From: Thermoanaerobaculia bacterium
GTDB lineage: Bacteria; Acidobacteriota; Thermoanaerobaculia; Multivoradales; J023
NCBI GenBank assembly: GCA_028066595.1
Contig: JALCBJ010000025.1
Span: 19,308-83,307 of the forward strand
Length of the DNA: 64,000 bases
Direction: 5' to 3'
The notes below the pieces were generated by a model. It ran no database searches, was not told the origin of the DNA, and saw only the letters and a list, made by a program, of their open reading frames with translations. Positions 1 through 10,082 of this stretch are shown in pieces; the first letter of the stretch is position 1; each line of letters opens with the position of its first letter. Made by a program: the position numbers and the translations under genes.

Positions 1-2
1 TA

Positions 3-473
3 CGGGAAGATCTCCTGCGCCGGATGGCGAGCGAGAAGAGCGACGTCGACCGATGGCTCACAGGAGCACTGCGACTGGCACAGCAGGCCCTGCACGGATC
101 GGCGGAGCAGGAGGTCTTGCTCGAAGGTGCATCCAGTCTTCTGGGCCGTCCGGAACTCTCCGATGTAGAGCGGGTCAGGCGCATGCTCGACACCTTCGCC
201 GACCAAGCGCGACTGGTGAATCTTCTGTCGAGATGCCTGGAATCAGAGGGTGGTGTGCGGGTGTTCATAGGTGAAGACAGCGACGTCACATCCGAGCTTG
301 AGTTCAGTATGGTGGCGACCACCTATGGATCTGGAGACGGTGCTTTGGGTAGCCTCGGCGTGATCGGCCCGTCGCGCATGGAGTATCCGCGCATGGTGCC
401 GCTGGTACGACACCTGGGAAAGACGTTGAGCCGGGCGCTGTCGCAAGCCGAGTCGGGCCGCCGTCTGCCTTGA
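3..473 (+). CDS. hrcA: Heat-inducible transcription repressor HrcA, C-terminal part (5' truncated by window edge)
   Basis: The open frame runs in from the left edge with no start, so only about 156 C-terminal residues are present. The segment with GVRVFIGEDSD, then STYG-like and GxxGVIGPSRMEYPRMVPLV blocks, is the characteristic C-terminal dimerisation region of HrcA. HrcA represses groE and dnaK operons by binding the CIRCE inverted repeat, and its folding depends on GroEL. It lies 42 bp upstream of grpE on the same strand, the usual hrcA-grpE-dnaK-dnaJ order, which supports the call. The DNA-binding winged helix and any CIRCE site lie outside the window. I saw no CIRCE-like repeat between the later genes of the cluster. 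Confidence 0.9.
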   Translation, partial: REDLLRRMASEKSDVDRWLTGALRLAQQALHGSAEQEVLLEGASSLLGRPELSDVERVRRMLDTFADQARLVNLLSRCLESEGGVRVFIGEDSDVTSELEFSMVATTYGSGDGALGSLGVIGPSRMEYPRMVPLVRHLGKTLSRALSQAESGRRLP

Positions 474-515
474 CCGAATGATTCGCAACCGAACCTCGCC
501 TGAGGAGAACCTGAA

Positions 516-1301
516 GTGATGACCGAGCCGAACGAGAAGGACCAGTCCAAGGAGAGCGGCTCCTACGAACTCAGCCTCGACGACACCTTGGTGCGCCTAC
601 CGGAGGAGGGTATGGACGCTCTCTACGAAGATGCAGTCGAGGCGGTGGAAAGACGCCGCAAGCCGAAGGACGACGAGGACCCGGTGTCAGCGGACGAAAC
701 CTCCGGTGACGAGTCGGCTGAAGAATCGAATGCTGAAGCTCCCGAAATGTCCCAGGCCGCGGCAGAGAATGCCGAGATGCTGCGCGATCGTCTGGTGCGT
801 ACCATCGCGGACTTCGACAACTTCCGCAAGCGTACGGACCGGGAGAAGGCGGATGTCCGGCGGCAGGCGGCAGGTTCGGTACTCCGTGAGATCCTCGAAG
901 TAGTCGACAACTTGGAGCGCGCACTGTCCGCGTCGGGTAAACTCGACGAGCTGAAGCAGGGCGTGGAAATGATCCTGAGGCAGCAGGTCGACATCCTGCG
1001 CCGTCACGGCGTGGAGCGCGTGGAGTCGGTGGGACAGCCCTTCGACCCCAATCTCCACGAGGCGGTGGCGCGGGAAGAGGGGGACGCCGATCTCGACGTT
1101 CCTACCGTCGCTACAGAAATGCAGGCAGGCTACCGTCATCACGATCGGCTCTTGCGACCGGCGATGGTTACGGTCGCGGTGCCTCCGGCCAAGCCCAAAG
1201 TCGACGTCCGAGAGGTCGTCGCGGAAGGCACGACCGGGGACAACGAGGACGTGGACTTCGACTACGATGACGAAAATACCGTGATCGGAATCGACGTTTG
1301 A
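516..1301 (+). CDS. grpE: Nucleotide exchange factor GrpE
   Basis: GrpE is the co-chaperone that releases ADP from DnaK. The protein has about 261 residues, longer than the usual 190-210. It has an acidic, low-complexity N-terminal extension of about 80 residues, a long helical region from about residue 85 to 150 (LRDRLVRTIADFDNFRKR, the GrpE dimerisation helices), then the beta domain with the FDPNLHEAV motif and the GYRHHDRLLRPAMVTV signature. A second acidic tail follows and ends in GIDV. A GAGGAG ribosome site at about 502-507 serves either the GTG at 516 or the adjacent ATG at 519, which I cannot separate. It sits between hrcA and dnaK on the same strand, with 95 bp to dnaK. Confidence 0.95.
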   Translation: MMTEPNEKDQSKESGSYELSLDDTLVRLPEEGMDALYEDAVEAVERRRKPKDDEDPVSADETSGDESAEESNAEAPEMSQAAAENAEMLRDRLVRTIADFDNFRKRTDREKADVRRQAAGSVLREILEVVDNLERALSASGKLDELKQGVEMILRQQVDILRRHGVERVESVGQPFDPNLHEAVAREEGDADLDVPTVATEMQAGYRHHDRLLRPAMVTVAVPPAKPKVDVREVVAEGTTGDNEDVDFDYDDENTVIGIDV

Positions 1302-1396
1302 GCCATACTTCGCCTGCGAGACGCACGGCAAGGAAGCGTAGGCGAAGCTCGAACGGCAATCAGCGGTAGGACGGCGAGAAGGCAGGACAGGGCAGA

Positions 1397-3214
<1,818 letters not shown>

Positions 3215-3423
3215 GCCCGACCGTACATCACGACGCGGACCGGCGCTCGATGTACACGACGTCCCGGCGTTGTCCTTCACCTCTGTGTGCCGCGGCGGTC
3301 TCGCGGTACCTCGAGCCCGCTCTCGCTATGGTGGCCGGGGAATGTCGTCGGCGCACGGACTGTTGGCTTGCAGAGGGCCGGACGACCCAGGCCTAGAGTT
3401 CATACCCGAATCGAGCTGCCCGT

Positions 3424-4518
3424 ATGAGTGAGAAACGCGACTACTACGAGGTCCTGGAGGTGTCCCGTGATGCCGGGGCCGACGAGATCAAGAAGGCTTA
3501 TCGCAAGCTGGCCGTGAAATATCATCCGGATCGCAACCCGGACGACGCCGAGGCGGAGAGCAGGTTCAAGGAAGCGGCCGAAGCCTATTCGGTACTTTCG
3601 GATCCGCAGAAGCGCCAGCGTTATGACCGGTTCGGTCACGAGACCGGCGCGGGCGGGTTCTCCGGCTTCGATCCGACGATCTTCGGTGACTTCTCGGATA
3701 TTTTGGGAGATCTGTTCGGATTCGGCCGGCGACGTCGGCCAGGAGGTGGCGTTCCCGGGGCCGATCTCCGGTATGACCTGGAGATCACCTTCGAAGAGGC
3801 GGCATTCGGTATCAAGAGGGAGCTCGAGTTCCCTCGCTTGACCACATGCGAGCCTTGTGGCGGCAGTGGTAGCGCCGATGGGAAGACCCAGGTCTGCAAC
3901 ACATGTGGTGGCACCGGCCAAGTACGCTTTCAGCAGGGGTTCTTCAGCGTGGCGCGCACTTGTCCGGACTGTCACGGCGTGGGACGAAAGATCAGCGCCC
4001 CGTGCACCATATGTCATGGTGAAGGGCGTTTGGAGAAGATCAAGCGGCTCGAGGTCACGATTCCGGCTGGGATCGATCACGGGATGCGCCTGCGGCTGCG
4101 CGGCGAGGGCGAGCACGGACTGCGCGGAGGGCCTCCGGGCGATCTCGACGTGGTCGTTCACCTATCGCCCCACGAACGCTACGAGCGAGATGGTGTCGAT
4201 GTCCACGCATCACTCGACCTAACCTATGCGCAGCTGGTGCTGGGCGCGGAAGTGGAGGTCGAAACACTCTACGGAACGGAGGAGGTCAAGATCCCTTCGG
4301 GAACACAGCCGGGACACCAGATCCGGATCCGCGGCGAAGGAATCCCTCACCTGCGCACGGACCGCCGCGGCGATCACGTCCTGCATTGCACCTTGAAGGT
4401 GCCGAAGCCGAGAGAACTCGACGAGAGGCAGCTCGACCTGCTGCGGGAGCTGGCCGAGCTGGAAGGCGTCGAGGTCAAAGAGGGCGTGCTGGAGAAGATG
4501 AAGCACCTGTTCTCCTGA
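3424..4518 (+). CDS. dnaJ: Chaperone protein DnaJ (type I Hsp40)
   Basis: DnaJ delivers substrates to DnaK and stimulates its ATPase. At the N-terminus is the J domain (about residues 5-70) with HPD at residues 34-36. A Gly/Phe-rich linker follows ([18 protein letters not shown]), then a zinc-binding domain with four CxxCxGxG repeats ([32 protein letters not shown]), then two beta-sandwich substrate-binding domains. At 364 residues the length is normal. It lies 209 bp downstream of dnaK. That gap is longer than the other spacers and could hold its own promoter, although I could not identify a convincing -35/-10 pair. No strong Shine-Dalgarno is visible before ATG 3424. Confidence 0.95.
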   Translation: MSEKRDYYEVLEVSRDAGADEIKKAYRKLAVKYHPDRNPDDAEAESRFKEAAEAYSVLSDPQKRQRYDRFGHETGAGGFSGFDPTIFGDFSDILGDLFGFGRRRRPGGGVPGADLRYDLEITFEEAAFGIKRELEFPRLTTCEPCGGSGSADGKTQVCNTCGGTGQVRFQQGFFSVARTCPDCHGVGRKISAPCTICHGEGRLEKIKRLEVTIPAGIDHGMRLRLRGEGEHGLRGGPPGDLDVVVHLSPHERYERDGVDVHASLDLTYAQLVLGAEVEVETLYGTEEVKIPSGTQPGHQIRIRGEGIPHLRTDRRGDHVLHCTLKVPKPRELDERQLDLLRELAELEGVEVKEGVLEKMKHLFS

Positions 4519-4545
4519 CCCCGACACTGCGTGTGGATGTCGGGG
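4519..4545 (+). terminator. Candidate hairpin terminator after dnaJ
   Basis: Immediately after the dnaJ stop, CCCCGACA and TGTCGGGG form a perfect 8-bp stem around an 11-nt loop. A second small hairpin (CGACTCC/GGAGTCG, 4555-4572) follows and covers the stop of the convergent gene. There is no U-tract, so intrinsic termination is only a possibility. Confidence 0.4.
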
Positions 4546-4561
4546 CGCGGCGGTCGACTCC

Positions 4562-5533
4562 TCAGGGAGTCGCCAGATCCCAAGCCGCCGTGTTTCCAGA
4601 CTCGAAGCCGTCGATGAAGATCGCCGCATCGCAGGAGTTGCGCACGGCACCGATGTATAGCTCGAAGCTCGGGAGGTCGTCGATCAGCGAGAAGGCGCCG
4701 GTGGTGGTGTCGAGGGTGCCGTAGTTGGCGTCGCCTCCATCCTCGTAGGCCCAGTGATAGAGGATTCCGGTGTCGTTGTCGAAGTCGATGTCCTGGGCGA
4801 AGTTGAGGCCGATGCCCAGACTTCCCACGAGGGTGGCGTTTCCGGTGGCCGGATCGATCTGGTAGAGGTTGTCCGTGAACAGCGAGATGGCGAACATCTC
4901 ACCGTCGCAATTCATCGATGCGCCCAGGACGTCCGCGTTGATAGTGCCCACCGTCGTCTGGGCCGCGGTGGCTGGATCGATCGTCAGGAGCGTGCCGGTC
5001 TGGTTGACCTCGTCGAGCGAGAATCCGTAGATCGTGCCCGAAACCGGGTCGACGACCAGCGAAACCCAGAGCTCTCCCGACGGCGGAGTGAGCGCACCTA
5101 TCGAAGTGAACGTAGCGGCACTGATGCCATAGGTGCCGAACTGGTTGGTCGATCGGTTGATGGCGTACAGAGTCTGCCCGTCCGGCGAGAAGTCATAGCC
5201 GGTAATGAACTGAGGCAGGGTACCGATGAAGTCCAACGAAGCCATGCTGGAAACCGGGTGTGTCGAGTAGTCGCCAGTGTCGAGCCAGATATCGAGCGTG
5301 TGGGCCGTTGCTGCTGTGCCGTCCGTGGCGGCGACGGCTGTCGGTATTGCGGAGGCGGTATCGGTCTCATCGACGCAGAATCTGGCGTAGAAGGTACCTG
5401 GCGTGTTCGATGTCTTTCCGATGCTGGAGCAGGTGTCGTCGGCCACGGAAGGCAAGGCGACGCAGATCGCGAGCAGGATCAGGAGGGCGTGCGACCAGGC
5501 ACGGGTGTTCCTATCGGGTATCGATGACATCAC
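4562..5533 (-). CDS. Secreted beta-propeller-like protein with C-terminal DGFESGNT tag
   Basis: The protein has 323 residues. A signal peptide is visible at the N-terminus (hydrophobic stretch around residues 14-30, LLILLAICVALPSVA, then a cut before DDT). The body contains repeated short strands of the type 'ID-PATG/A--T-VG' (LLTIDPATAAQTTVG, YQIDPATGNATLVGSLG, GTLDTTTGAFSLIDD), typical of beta-propeller proteins of the DUF4394 or SMP-like kind. No catalytic residues are apparent. It ends in IFIDGFESGNTAAWDLATP, a tail almost identical to those of the two beta-helix proteins at 56735 and 58085. It is convergent with dnaJ and divergent from prmA. The family assignment is loose; the secreted nature and shared tail are clear. 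Confidence 0.75.
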   Translation of the reverse strand: MMSSIPDRNTRAWSHALLILLAICVALPSVADDTCSSIGKTSNTPGTFYARFCVDETDTASAIPTAVAATDGTAATAHTLDIWLDTGDYSTHPVSSMASLDFIGTLPQFITGYDFSPDGQTLYAINRSTNQFGTYGISAATFTSIGALTPPSGELWVSLVVDPVSGTIYGFSLDEVNQTGTLLTIDPATAAQTTVGTINADVLGASMNCDGEMFAISLFTDNLYQIDPATGNATLVGSLGIGLNFAQDIDFDNDTGILYHWAYEDGGDANYGTLDTTTGAFSLIDDLPSFELYIGAVRNSCDAAIFIDGFESGNTAAWDLATP

Positions 5534-5717
5534 GTGAGCCCCTTCAAGTTGTGTCCGGGAGAGGACGGGTTGTGCTCATGGGAGGGACGGACCCGGCCCT
5601 GTTTCGCGATGTCAGAGACTTCGGCTCAGAAGTGGGTGATCTCGACAGGCGTCTGGAGCGGAGCGTCGGCGGGGGGCGCCGCTTGCCAGCCGCTGCCGGC
5701 TCGGTCAGGATCGCGGC

Positions 5718-6605
5718 ATGGCCACGTATCGCCAGATCACGTATTGCGTACCAGTCGCTCGAGAAGACGAATTCGCCTCCTGGTTGGCGATCCGGGGCAG
5801 CGTCGGGTGCTCGGTCGTGCCGGATGCGTCGGATCCGGACGCGGTTCGCCTGACGGCGTATTTCCAGGATGACGGCCCGAATTTGTCGGCAGACGATCTA
5901 GCGGCCTGGCGAGCGGTAGAAGCGTCGTCGACACGGCTCAAAGACGCCGACTGGCTCGCGACCTACCGCGCCGCCAGTATGCCCTTCGACGTCGGAGCAT
6001 CGTTCCGCATCGACCCGAGAGAACCGCAGGGCGGAACGGTACGCGAGGCAGCCAATGAGGGAACCTCTGACCAAGGGCGGACGCTGCTGCACATTCCGGC
6101 GCGCACCGCCTTCGGCACCGGTAGCCACGAGTCCACCCGGCTTTGTATCCGCTGGCTCGAAGAGCTGGCCGAGCGGGCGGACTTCAGAACTCGGCTCATT
6201 CTCGACGTCGGCACCGGTTCCGGCATCCTCGCACTGTGCGCAGAGAAGCTCGGCGCGCGTCCTGTGTTGAGTTACGACCTCGACGCGGCGTCGGTGCTCG
6301 TCGCCCGCGACAACGCCCTCAGCAACGGTTGCGGTCCCCTGATCTGGGCCGGGACCCTGGCATCGCTGTCCCAGCGTGCCCGCTTCGATCTGGTGCTGGT
6401 CAACGTGTTGCCTGAGCGAATCCTGGAGGACTACCCGGACCTTGTCGCAAGACTCCACGACCGTGCGCAGGTGGTCAGCTCCGGCAACCTGGTAGCGCGC
6501 CGCGACGAGCTGCTGGCGAGATTCGGCGAGCTGGGTCTGGAGCTGGTGGGAGAGAAGACCGACGGGGAGTGGATGGCGTTCCTGCTGCGCAAGGTCGGGC
6601 CGTGA
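5718..6605 (+). CDS. prmA: Ribosomal protein L11 methyltransferase
   Basis: PrmA is an S-adenosylmethionine-dependent methyltransferase that modifies lysines and the N-terminus of ribosomal protein L11. The 295-residue protein has an N-terminal L11-binding domain with the typical opening (MATYRQITYCVPVAREDEF) and a linker with GTGSHESTRLC. The class I SAM fold has motif I LDVGTGSGILALCAEKLGA and a motif IV region (DLVLVNVLPERILED) corresponding to the usual N-[IV]-L loop. Its stop overlaps the GTG start of rsmE by 4 bp (GTGA), a pairing common in bacteria, so the two are translationally coupled. Confidence 0.93.
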   Translation: MATYRQITYCVPVAREDEFASWLAIRGSVGCSVVPDASDPDAVRLTAYFQDDGPNLSADDLAAWRAVEASSTRLKDADWLATYRAASMPFDVGASFRIDPREPQGGTVREAANEGTSDQGRTLLHIPARTAFGTGSHESTRLCIRWLEELAERADFRTRLILDVGTGSGILALCAEKLGARPVLSYDLDAASVLVARDNALSNGCGPLIWAGTLASLSQRARFDLVLVNVLPERILEDYPDLVARLHDRAQVVSSGNLVARRDELLARFGELGLELVGEKTDGEWMAFLLRKVGP

Positions 6606-7303
6606 TTACACACCTGACGGACCCGGAGGCCTTCGGAAGCGAGACCCTCGTCATCGAGGGTGACGCGTACCGCCATCTGTTTCGCTCGCGCCGCGTGCGA
6701 AATGGGGCAGAGCTCCGCGTGGTGGATGGGCTCGGGAACGCTCGTCGGGGCGTCGTCAGCTCTGTGTCGAAGACGACCGCCAAGGTGTCGCTGGGCAGGC
6801 CGATACCCTCAGGCGAGCCGACGGTCCAGCTCGAGCTCGTCGTCGGTGCTCTTCGCCCCGAGCGTGCCGACTTTCTTGTCGAGAAGGCGACGGAGTTGGG
6901 GGCTGTGGCGATTCGGTTCCTACGCACCGAGCGGACACCGCGACGCTACGGTGCGAGCCGGGTCGGCCGCTGGTCGCGAGTGGCGGCGTCGGCGGTGGAA
7001 CAGTGCCACCGTTCTCGCTTGCCCGACGTGACGGTGCATGCAGAAGGCGAGGTCGTCGAGATATTGGAGGGCATCACCCGCTCGAGGGGGCGGAGCTTTG
7101 TCCTCGCACCTGGAGGTGACGGCGTGCTCACGTCGGGCGCCGCCGACCCGATCGCCGTGCTCGTGGGTCCAGAGGGCGGCTTCAGCGCGGACGAGATGGC
7201 GCGGCTGAGAGACCTTGGAGCCGTTTCAGTAGACCTGGGCGAACGCGTCCTGCGTGTCGAGACCGCTGCGCTGGCCGCCGCGTCGAAGCTGCTTCTGCCC
7301 TGA
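6602..7303 (+). CDS. rsmE: 16S rRNA (uracil-1498-N3)-methyltransferase RsmE
   Basis: RsmE is a SPOUT-class (trefoil knot) methyltransferase that makes m3U1498 in the small ribosomal subunit. The start is taken as GTG 6602, which overlaps the prmA stop. An upstream in-frame TTG would add 11 residues encoded by the end of prmA and is unlikely. The N-terminal PUA-like domain (HLFRSRRVRNGAELRVVDG) is followed by the knot domain with ALRPERADFLVEKATELG, the SAM-binding loop VLVGPEGGFSADEM, and the family signature LGERVLRVETAALAAA near the C-terminus. At 233 residues it is of normal length. Confidence 0.92.
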   Translation: MITHLTDPEAFGSETLVIEGDAYRHLFRSRRVRNGAELRVVDGLGNARRGVVSSVSKTTAKVSLGRPIPSGEPTVQLELVVGALRPERADFLVEKATELGAVAIRFLRTERTPRRYGASRVGRWSRVAASAVEQCHRSRLPDVTVHAEGEVVEILEGITRSRGRSFVLAPGGDGVLTSGAADPIAVLVGPEGGFSADEMARLRDLGAVSVDLGERVLRVETAALAAASKLLLP

Positions 7304-7349
7304 GGGAGCAACCACTCTCCGAGCCGCCGTTTCGGCAATGCACCGGAGG

Positions 7350-9902
7350 CTACTCATCCCGCAGCAGGGCCGCGGTCTCCAGTCTCATGGCCTCACGTAC
7401 GGGCTCGAATCCCGCTAGCAGGATGGCGCCGAGGAGCACGCCGCCAGCGGCCAGCCAACTGGTCGGCGAGCCGGTGCCGACACCGAAGAGAAGACCTTCG
7501 AGGAGCTTCGAAGCGGGGGCTACGAGCCAGACTCCGGCGAGCACTCCGAGGATCGAGCTGCGGCAGGACGGGCCGGCGAGGCGGGTCAGGAGGTGACGAC
7601 GGCTGGCGCCGAGCGCAGTACGGACGGCGAGCTCGCCTCGTTGGCGGACGAAGCTGTGAGAGAGGCCACCGTAGATCCCCACCAGGCAGAAAAGGAGCAG
7701 CGCAGCGGCCACGGCGACGAGAATCGAGCGGATCTGCTGCTCCAAGGCGAAGTGTTCCTCTAGAAGGCTTCGTAGCGGCCGGATCGACAGCACGGGTACT
7801 TTCGGATCGACACGCGCGACGCTGGCGCGAACGTCGCGCATCAGGCGTGGCGAAGCCGGCAGTTCGGAACGCACCAGAACCGTCGCCGAGGTGGCCAGAG
7901 ACGCCGCGATCATGGAGTAGCTGCTCTGGGCGTGGGCCATGTAGAGCGTCGGCTTCGACTCCTCTCCGAGGGTGGCGTAGCGTCCGTCTTCCACCACGCC
8001 GACGACCGTATGGGGTTCCTCTGCCATCACCAGACTCATCTGCCGTCCGAGTGCGGATCGATCGCTCCACAACCTCGTCGCGAGGCTGCGGTTGATGATC
8101 AGGACCGGTGGTGCGGAGGCATCGTCGCTGAGCGCGAAATCACGACCTTCCAGCACCGGCCTGCCGATCGTGGAGAAGAATCCAGATCCCACCAGCGCGT
8201 GATGCGCTGCGTGGTGCTCACCGCTCGGTGGCGGATCTGCACCCTGTGCCTGGATCGTCAGGTCGACCATCGGACCCGAATCCAGGAGCGGCAACGTGGC
8301 GGCCAGGGATGCTCCCTCGACTCCGGCCACGCGTTGTAGGGCCTGATCGATCTGCTGGAATGAGTCGAGCGCCGCTGCACCGTCGTGGCCGGCGGCTCCC
8401 ACATCGAGCCCGATGGCCAGCAAGCGATCGGAAGCCTCGGAGGAGACTCCGGAGTCCACCTGACGGTAGGCCTCGACGGTTCGAACGAGCTGAAACGCGC
8501 ACCCGAGAGCGACGAAGGCAAGCGCCACCTGGCCCGCAACGAAAAGTTGCCTGGCACTTGATGCCGAGTGGGGCCGCGCTCGCCTCTTCCCAAAGGCGAG
8601 GGTCCAAGTCGGCGTTACGGCCAGCAGGAACGTGCCCAGGACGCCCAAGACCAACATCGGAACGAGCTGACGTGCATCCAGGACCACATCGACCTGGGCG
8701 CCTTGCGGCAGTCGGAGTCGCCGGATCAGTGGAAGCAAGAGAAAGCTGCACAGCGGTGCGGCTGCCAAGGCGCTCAAACCGAGAATCAATCCTTCCAACG
8801 ATGCTGCGGCACGCACCTGTTTCACGTCGGCTCCGAGGGCAGAACGGAGCTTCCATTCGTCGTCCCGGTCGGAGGCGCGTATTGCCACCAGTCCAGCTGC
8901 GTTGGCGTAGGCCACCAGGAAAGCGCAGCCGAGAGCAGAGAGCAGCAGGGTGATGTGATGCTCGAGGGCCGTGCGGCGGTCGGCACCGCCGAAAGCGCGC
9001 TCGATGAGCGGTACGGCCGCCAGACCGCGATCGTGCCAGGCCTCGGGCCGTACAGCTTCGAGCTCGTCGCGAACACGTAGCAGCAGACCGTCGCCGGCCG
9101 AGGCTCCGACGTCGGCACCGAGGCGCGCGATCACCTGCAACCAAGCCTTCTCATCGCGTTTGGCTGCGAACTGACCGTCGATTCCCGTGGCCAGGCGCTC
9201 GAAGGTGGAGATCGGGACGAATATCCTTGGCCTATGCAGGTGGCTGGTACCAACGAAACCGGGTGGCAGCACACCGACCACCGTCGCGACGCGACCCTGC
9301 AGCCGGATGGTGCGCCCCAGGATCTCCGCTCGGCCGCCGAGCTCCAACCAGAGATCGTGCCCCAAGGCCGCCTCTAGACCAGGCGCCGTTTGTTGGTCGT
9401 CCGCGGGCAGATCGCGGGGCCAACGGCCGAGAGTAGGTGTCACTCGCAGCGTCTCGCCGTAGCCGTCGGAATGGATCAGCGCCCGCAGGCGTGTGGTTCC
9501 GACCTCCAGCGGCGTCCGTTCGGCTGATTCGGGATCTGGCGAGTCGTCGGGCGAGACGGCTGACAGGCCGAGTTGGGTCGGGTAGAAGGCGGCCGTCTCC
9601 GAGCCTGGATGGAGGCTCCGTCGCAGAGCCTCGAAATCGGGCCATGAGAGGGAGGTGTTACCGCCTCGTGGGTCCGAGGAGGTGCGTTCGACGATCACGA
9701 GGTCTTCGGGAGCGTCCACCACCGGCAACGGTCGAAGCAGCAGGCGGTCGGCTACCGACAACACCAGGCATACCAGTGCCAGGCCGACGGTCAAAGAGGC
9801 GAAGACGGCCAGGGACGTCAGCGGGCGGGCCGCGAGACGACGGCAAGCAACCCGCAGCTCGAGGGCAGCGCTCGGGAGCGAAGGAGCGATCGGCCAGGAC
9901 AT
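7350..9902 (-). CDS. ADOP-type permease (MacB_PCD/FtsX duplicated), no adjacent ATPase
   Basis: The 850-residue membrane protein has two copies of the periplasmic core plus FtsX module. A TM segment lies at about residues 27-50 (LTSLAVFASLTVGLALVCLVLSV, cited in part) followed by LLLRPLPVVDAPEDLV, then a long periplasmic domain with GFVGTSHL and RIFVPISTFERL. Three TM segments come mid-protein, a second periplasmic domain has SALGRQMSLV, and three C-terminal TM segments include the LAVRTALGASRRHLL signature. This is the acidobacterial duplicated orphan permease architecture. ATG 9902 is chosen because translation upstream of it reads antisense into pilT and loses family similarity. Unlike the ADOP at 46960, it lacks the roughly 80-residue N-terminal helical domain and has no PadR neighbour. 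The substrate is unknown. Confidence 0.85.
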   Translation of the reverse strand: MSWPIAPSLPSAALELRVACRRLAARPLTSLAVFASLTVGLALVCLVLSVADRLLLRPLPVVDAPEDLVIVERTSSDPRGGNTSLSWPDFEALRRSLHPGSETAAFYPTQLGLSAVSPDDSPDPESAERTPLEVGTTRLRALIHSDGYGETLRVTPTLGRWPRDLPADDQQTAPGLEAALGHDLWLELGGRAEILGRTIRLQGRVATVVGVLPPGFVGTSHLHRPRIFVPISTFERLATGIDGQFAAKRDEKAWLQVIARLGADVGASAGDGLLLRVRDELEAVRPEAWHDRGLAAVPLIERAFGGADRRTALEHHITLLLSALGCAFLVAYANAAGLVAIRASDRDDEWKLRSALGADVKQVRAAASLEGLILGLSALAAAPLCSFLLLPLIRRLRLPQGAQVDVVLDARQLVPMLVLGVLGTFLLAVTPTWTLAFGKRRARPHSASSARQLFVAGQVALAFVALGCAFQLVRTVEAYRQVDSGVSSEASDRLLAIGLDVGAAGHDGAAALDSFQQIDQALQRVAGVEGASLAATLPLLDSGPMVDLTIQAQGADPPPSGEHHAAHHALVGSGFFSTIGRPVLEGRDFALSDDASAPPVLIINRSLATRLWSDRSALGRQMSLVMAEEPHTVVGVVEDGRYATLGEESKPTLYMAHAQSSYSMIAASLATSATVLVRSELPASPRLMRDVRASVARVDPKVPVLSIRPLRSLLEEHFALEQQIRSILVAVAAALLLFCLVGIYGGLSHSFVRQRGELAVRTALGASRRHLLTRLAGPSCRSSILGVLAGVWLVAPASKLLEGLLFGVGTGSPTSWLAAGGVLLGAILLAGFEPVREAMRLETAALLRDE

Positions 9903-10082
9903 GACGAATGTACCTCTGGATGTGGACGGGATCGGGGCGAGACGCTTCTCGGTGGGAAGTACCCCGAGGCCCAGATCGGTCACATTCAGACGCCGGTCGC
10001 CGACCGGTGGCGGGTTAGGGGCGTGTGCTACGATTTGCTCGTCTAGCGCCCTTTCCATGGCCGTGAAAGTGCAGGAAACGCC

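Noticed and set aside
4754..5527. Plus-strand open frame opposite the secreted propeller-like protein
   Set aside because: It is antisense shadow coding. The minus-strand frame has a signal peptide, repeat structure and the tagged C-terminus.
7400..7420. tRNA T-loop-like GCTCGAATCCCGC
   Set aside because: It lies inside the ADOP coding region, and no acceptor or anticodon stems can be built around it.
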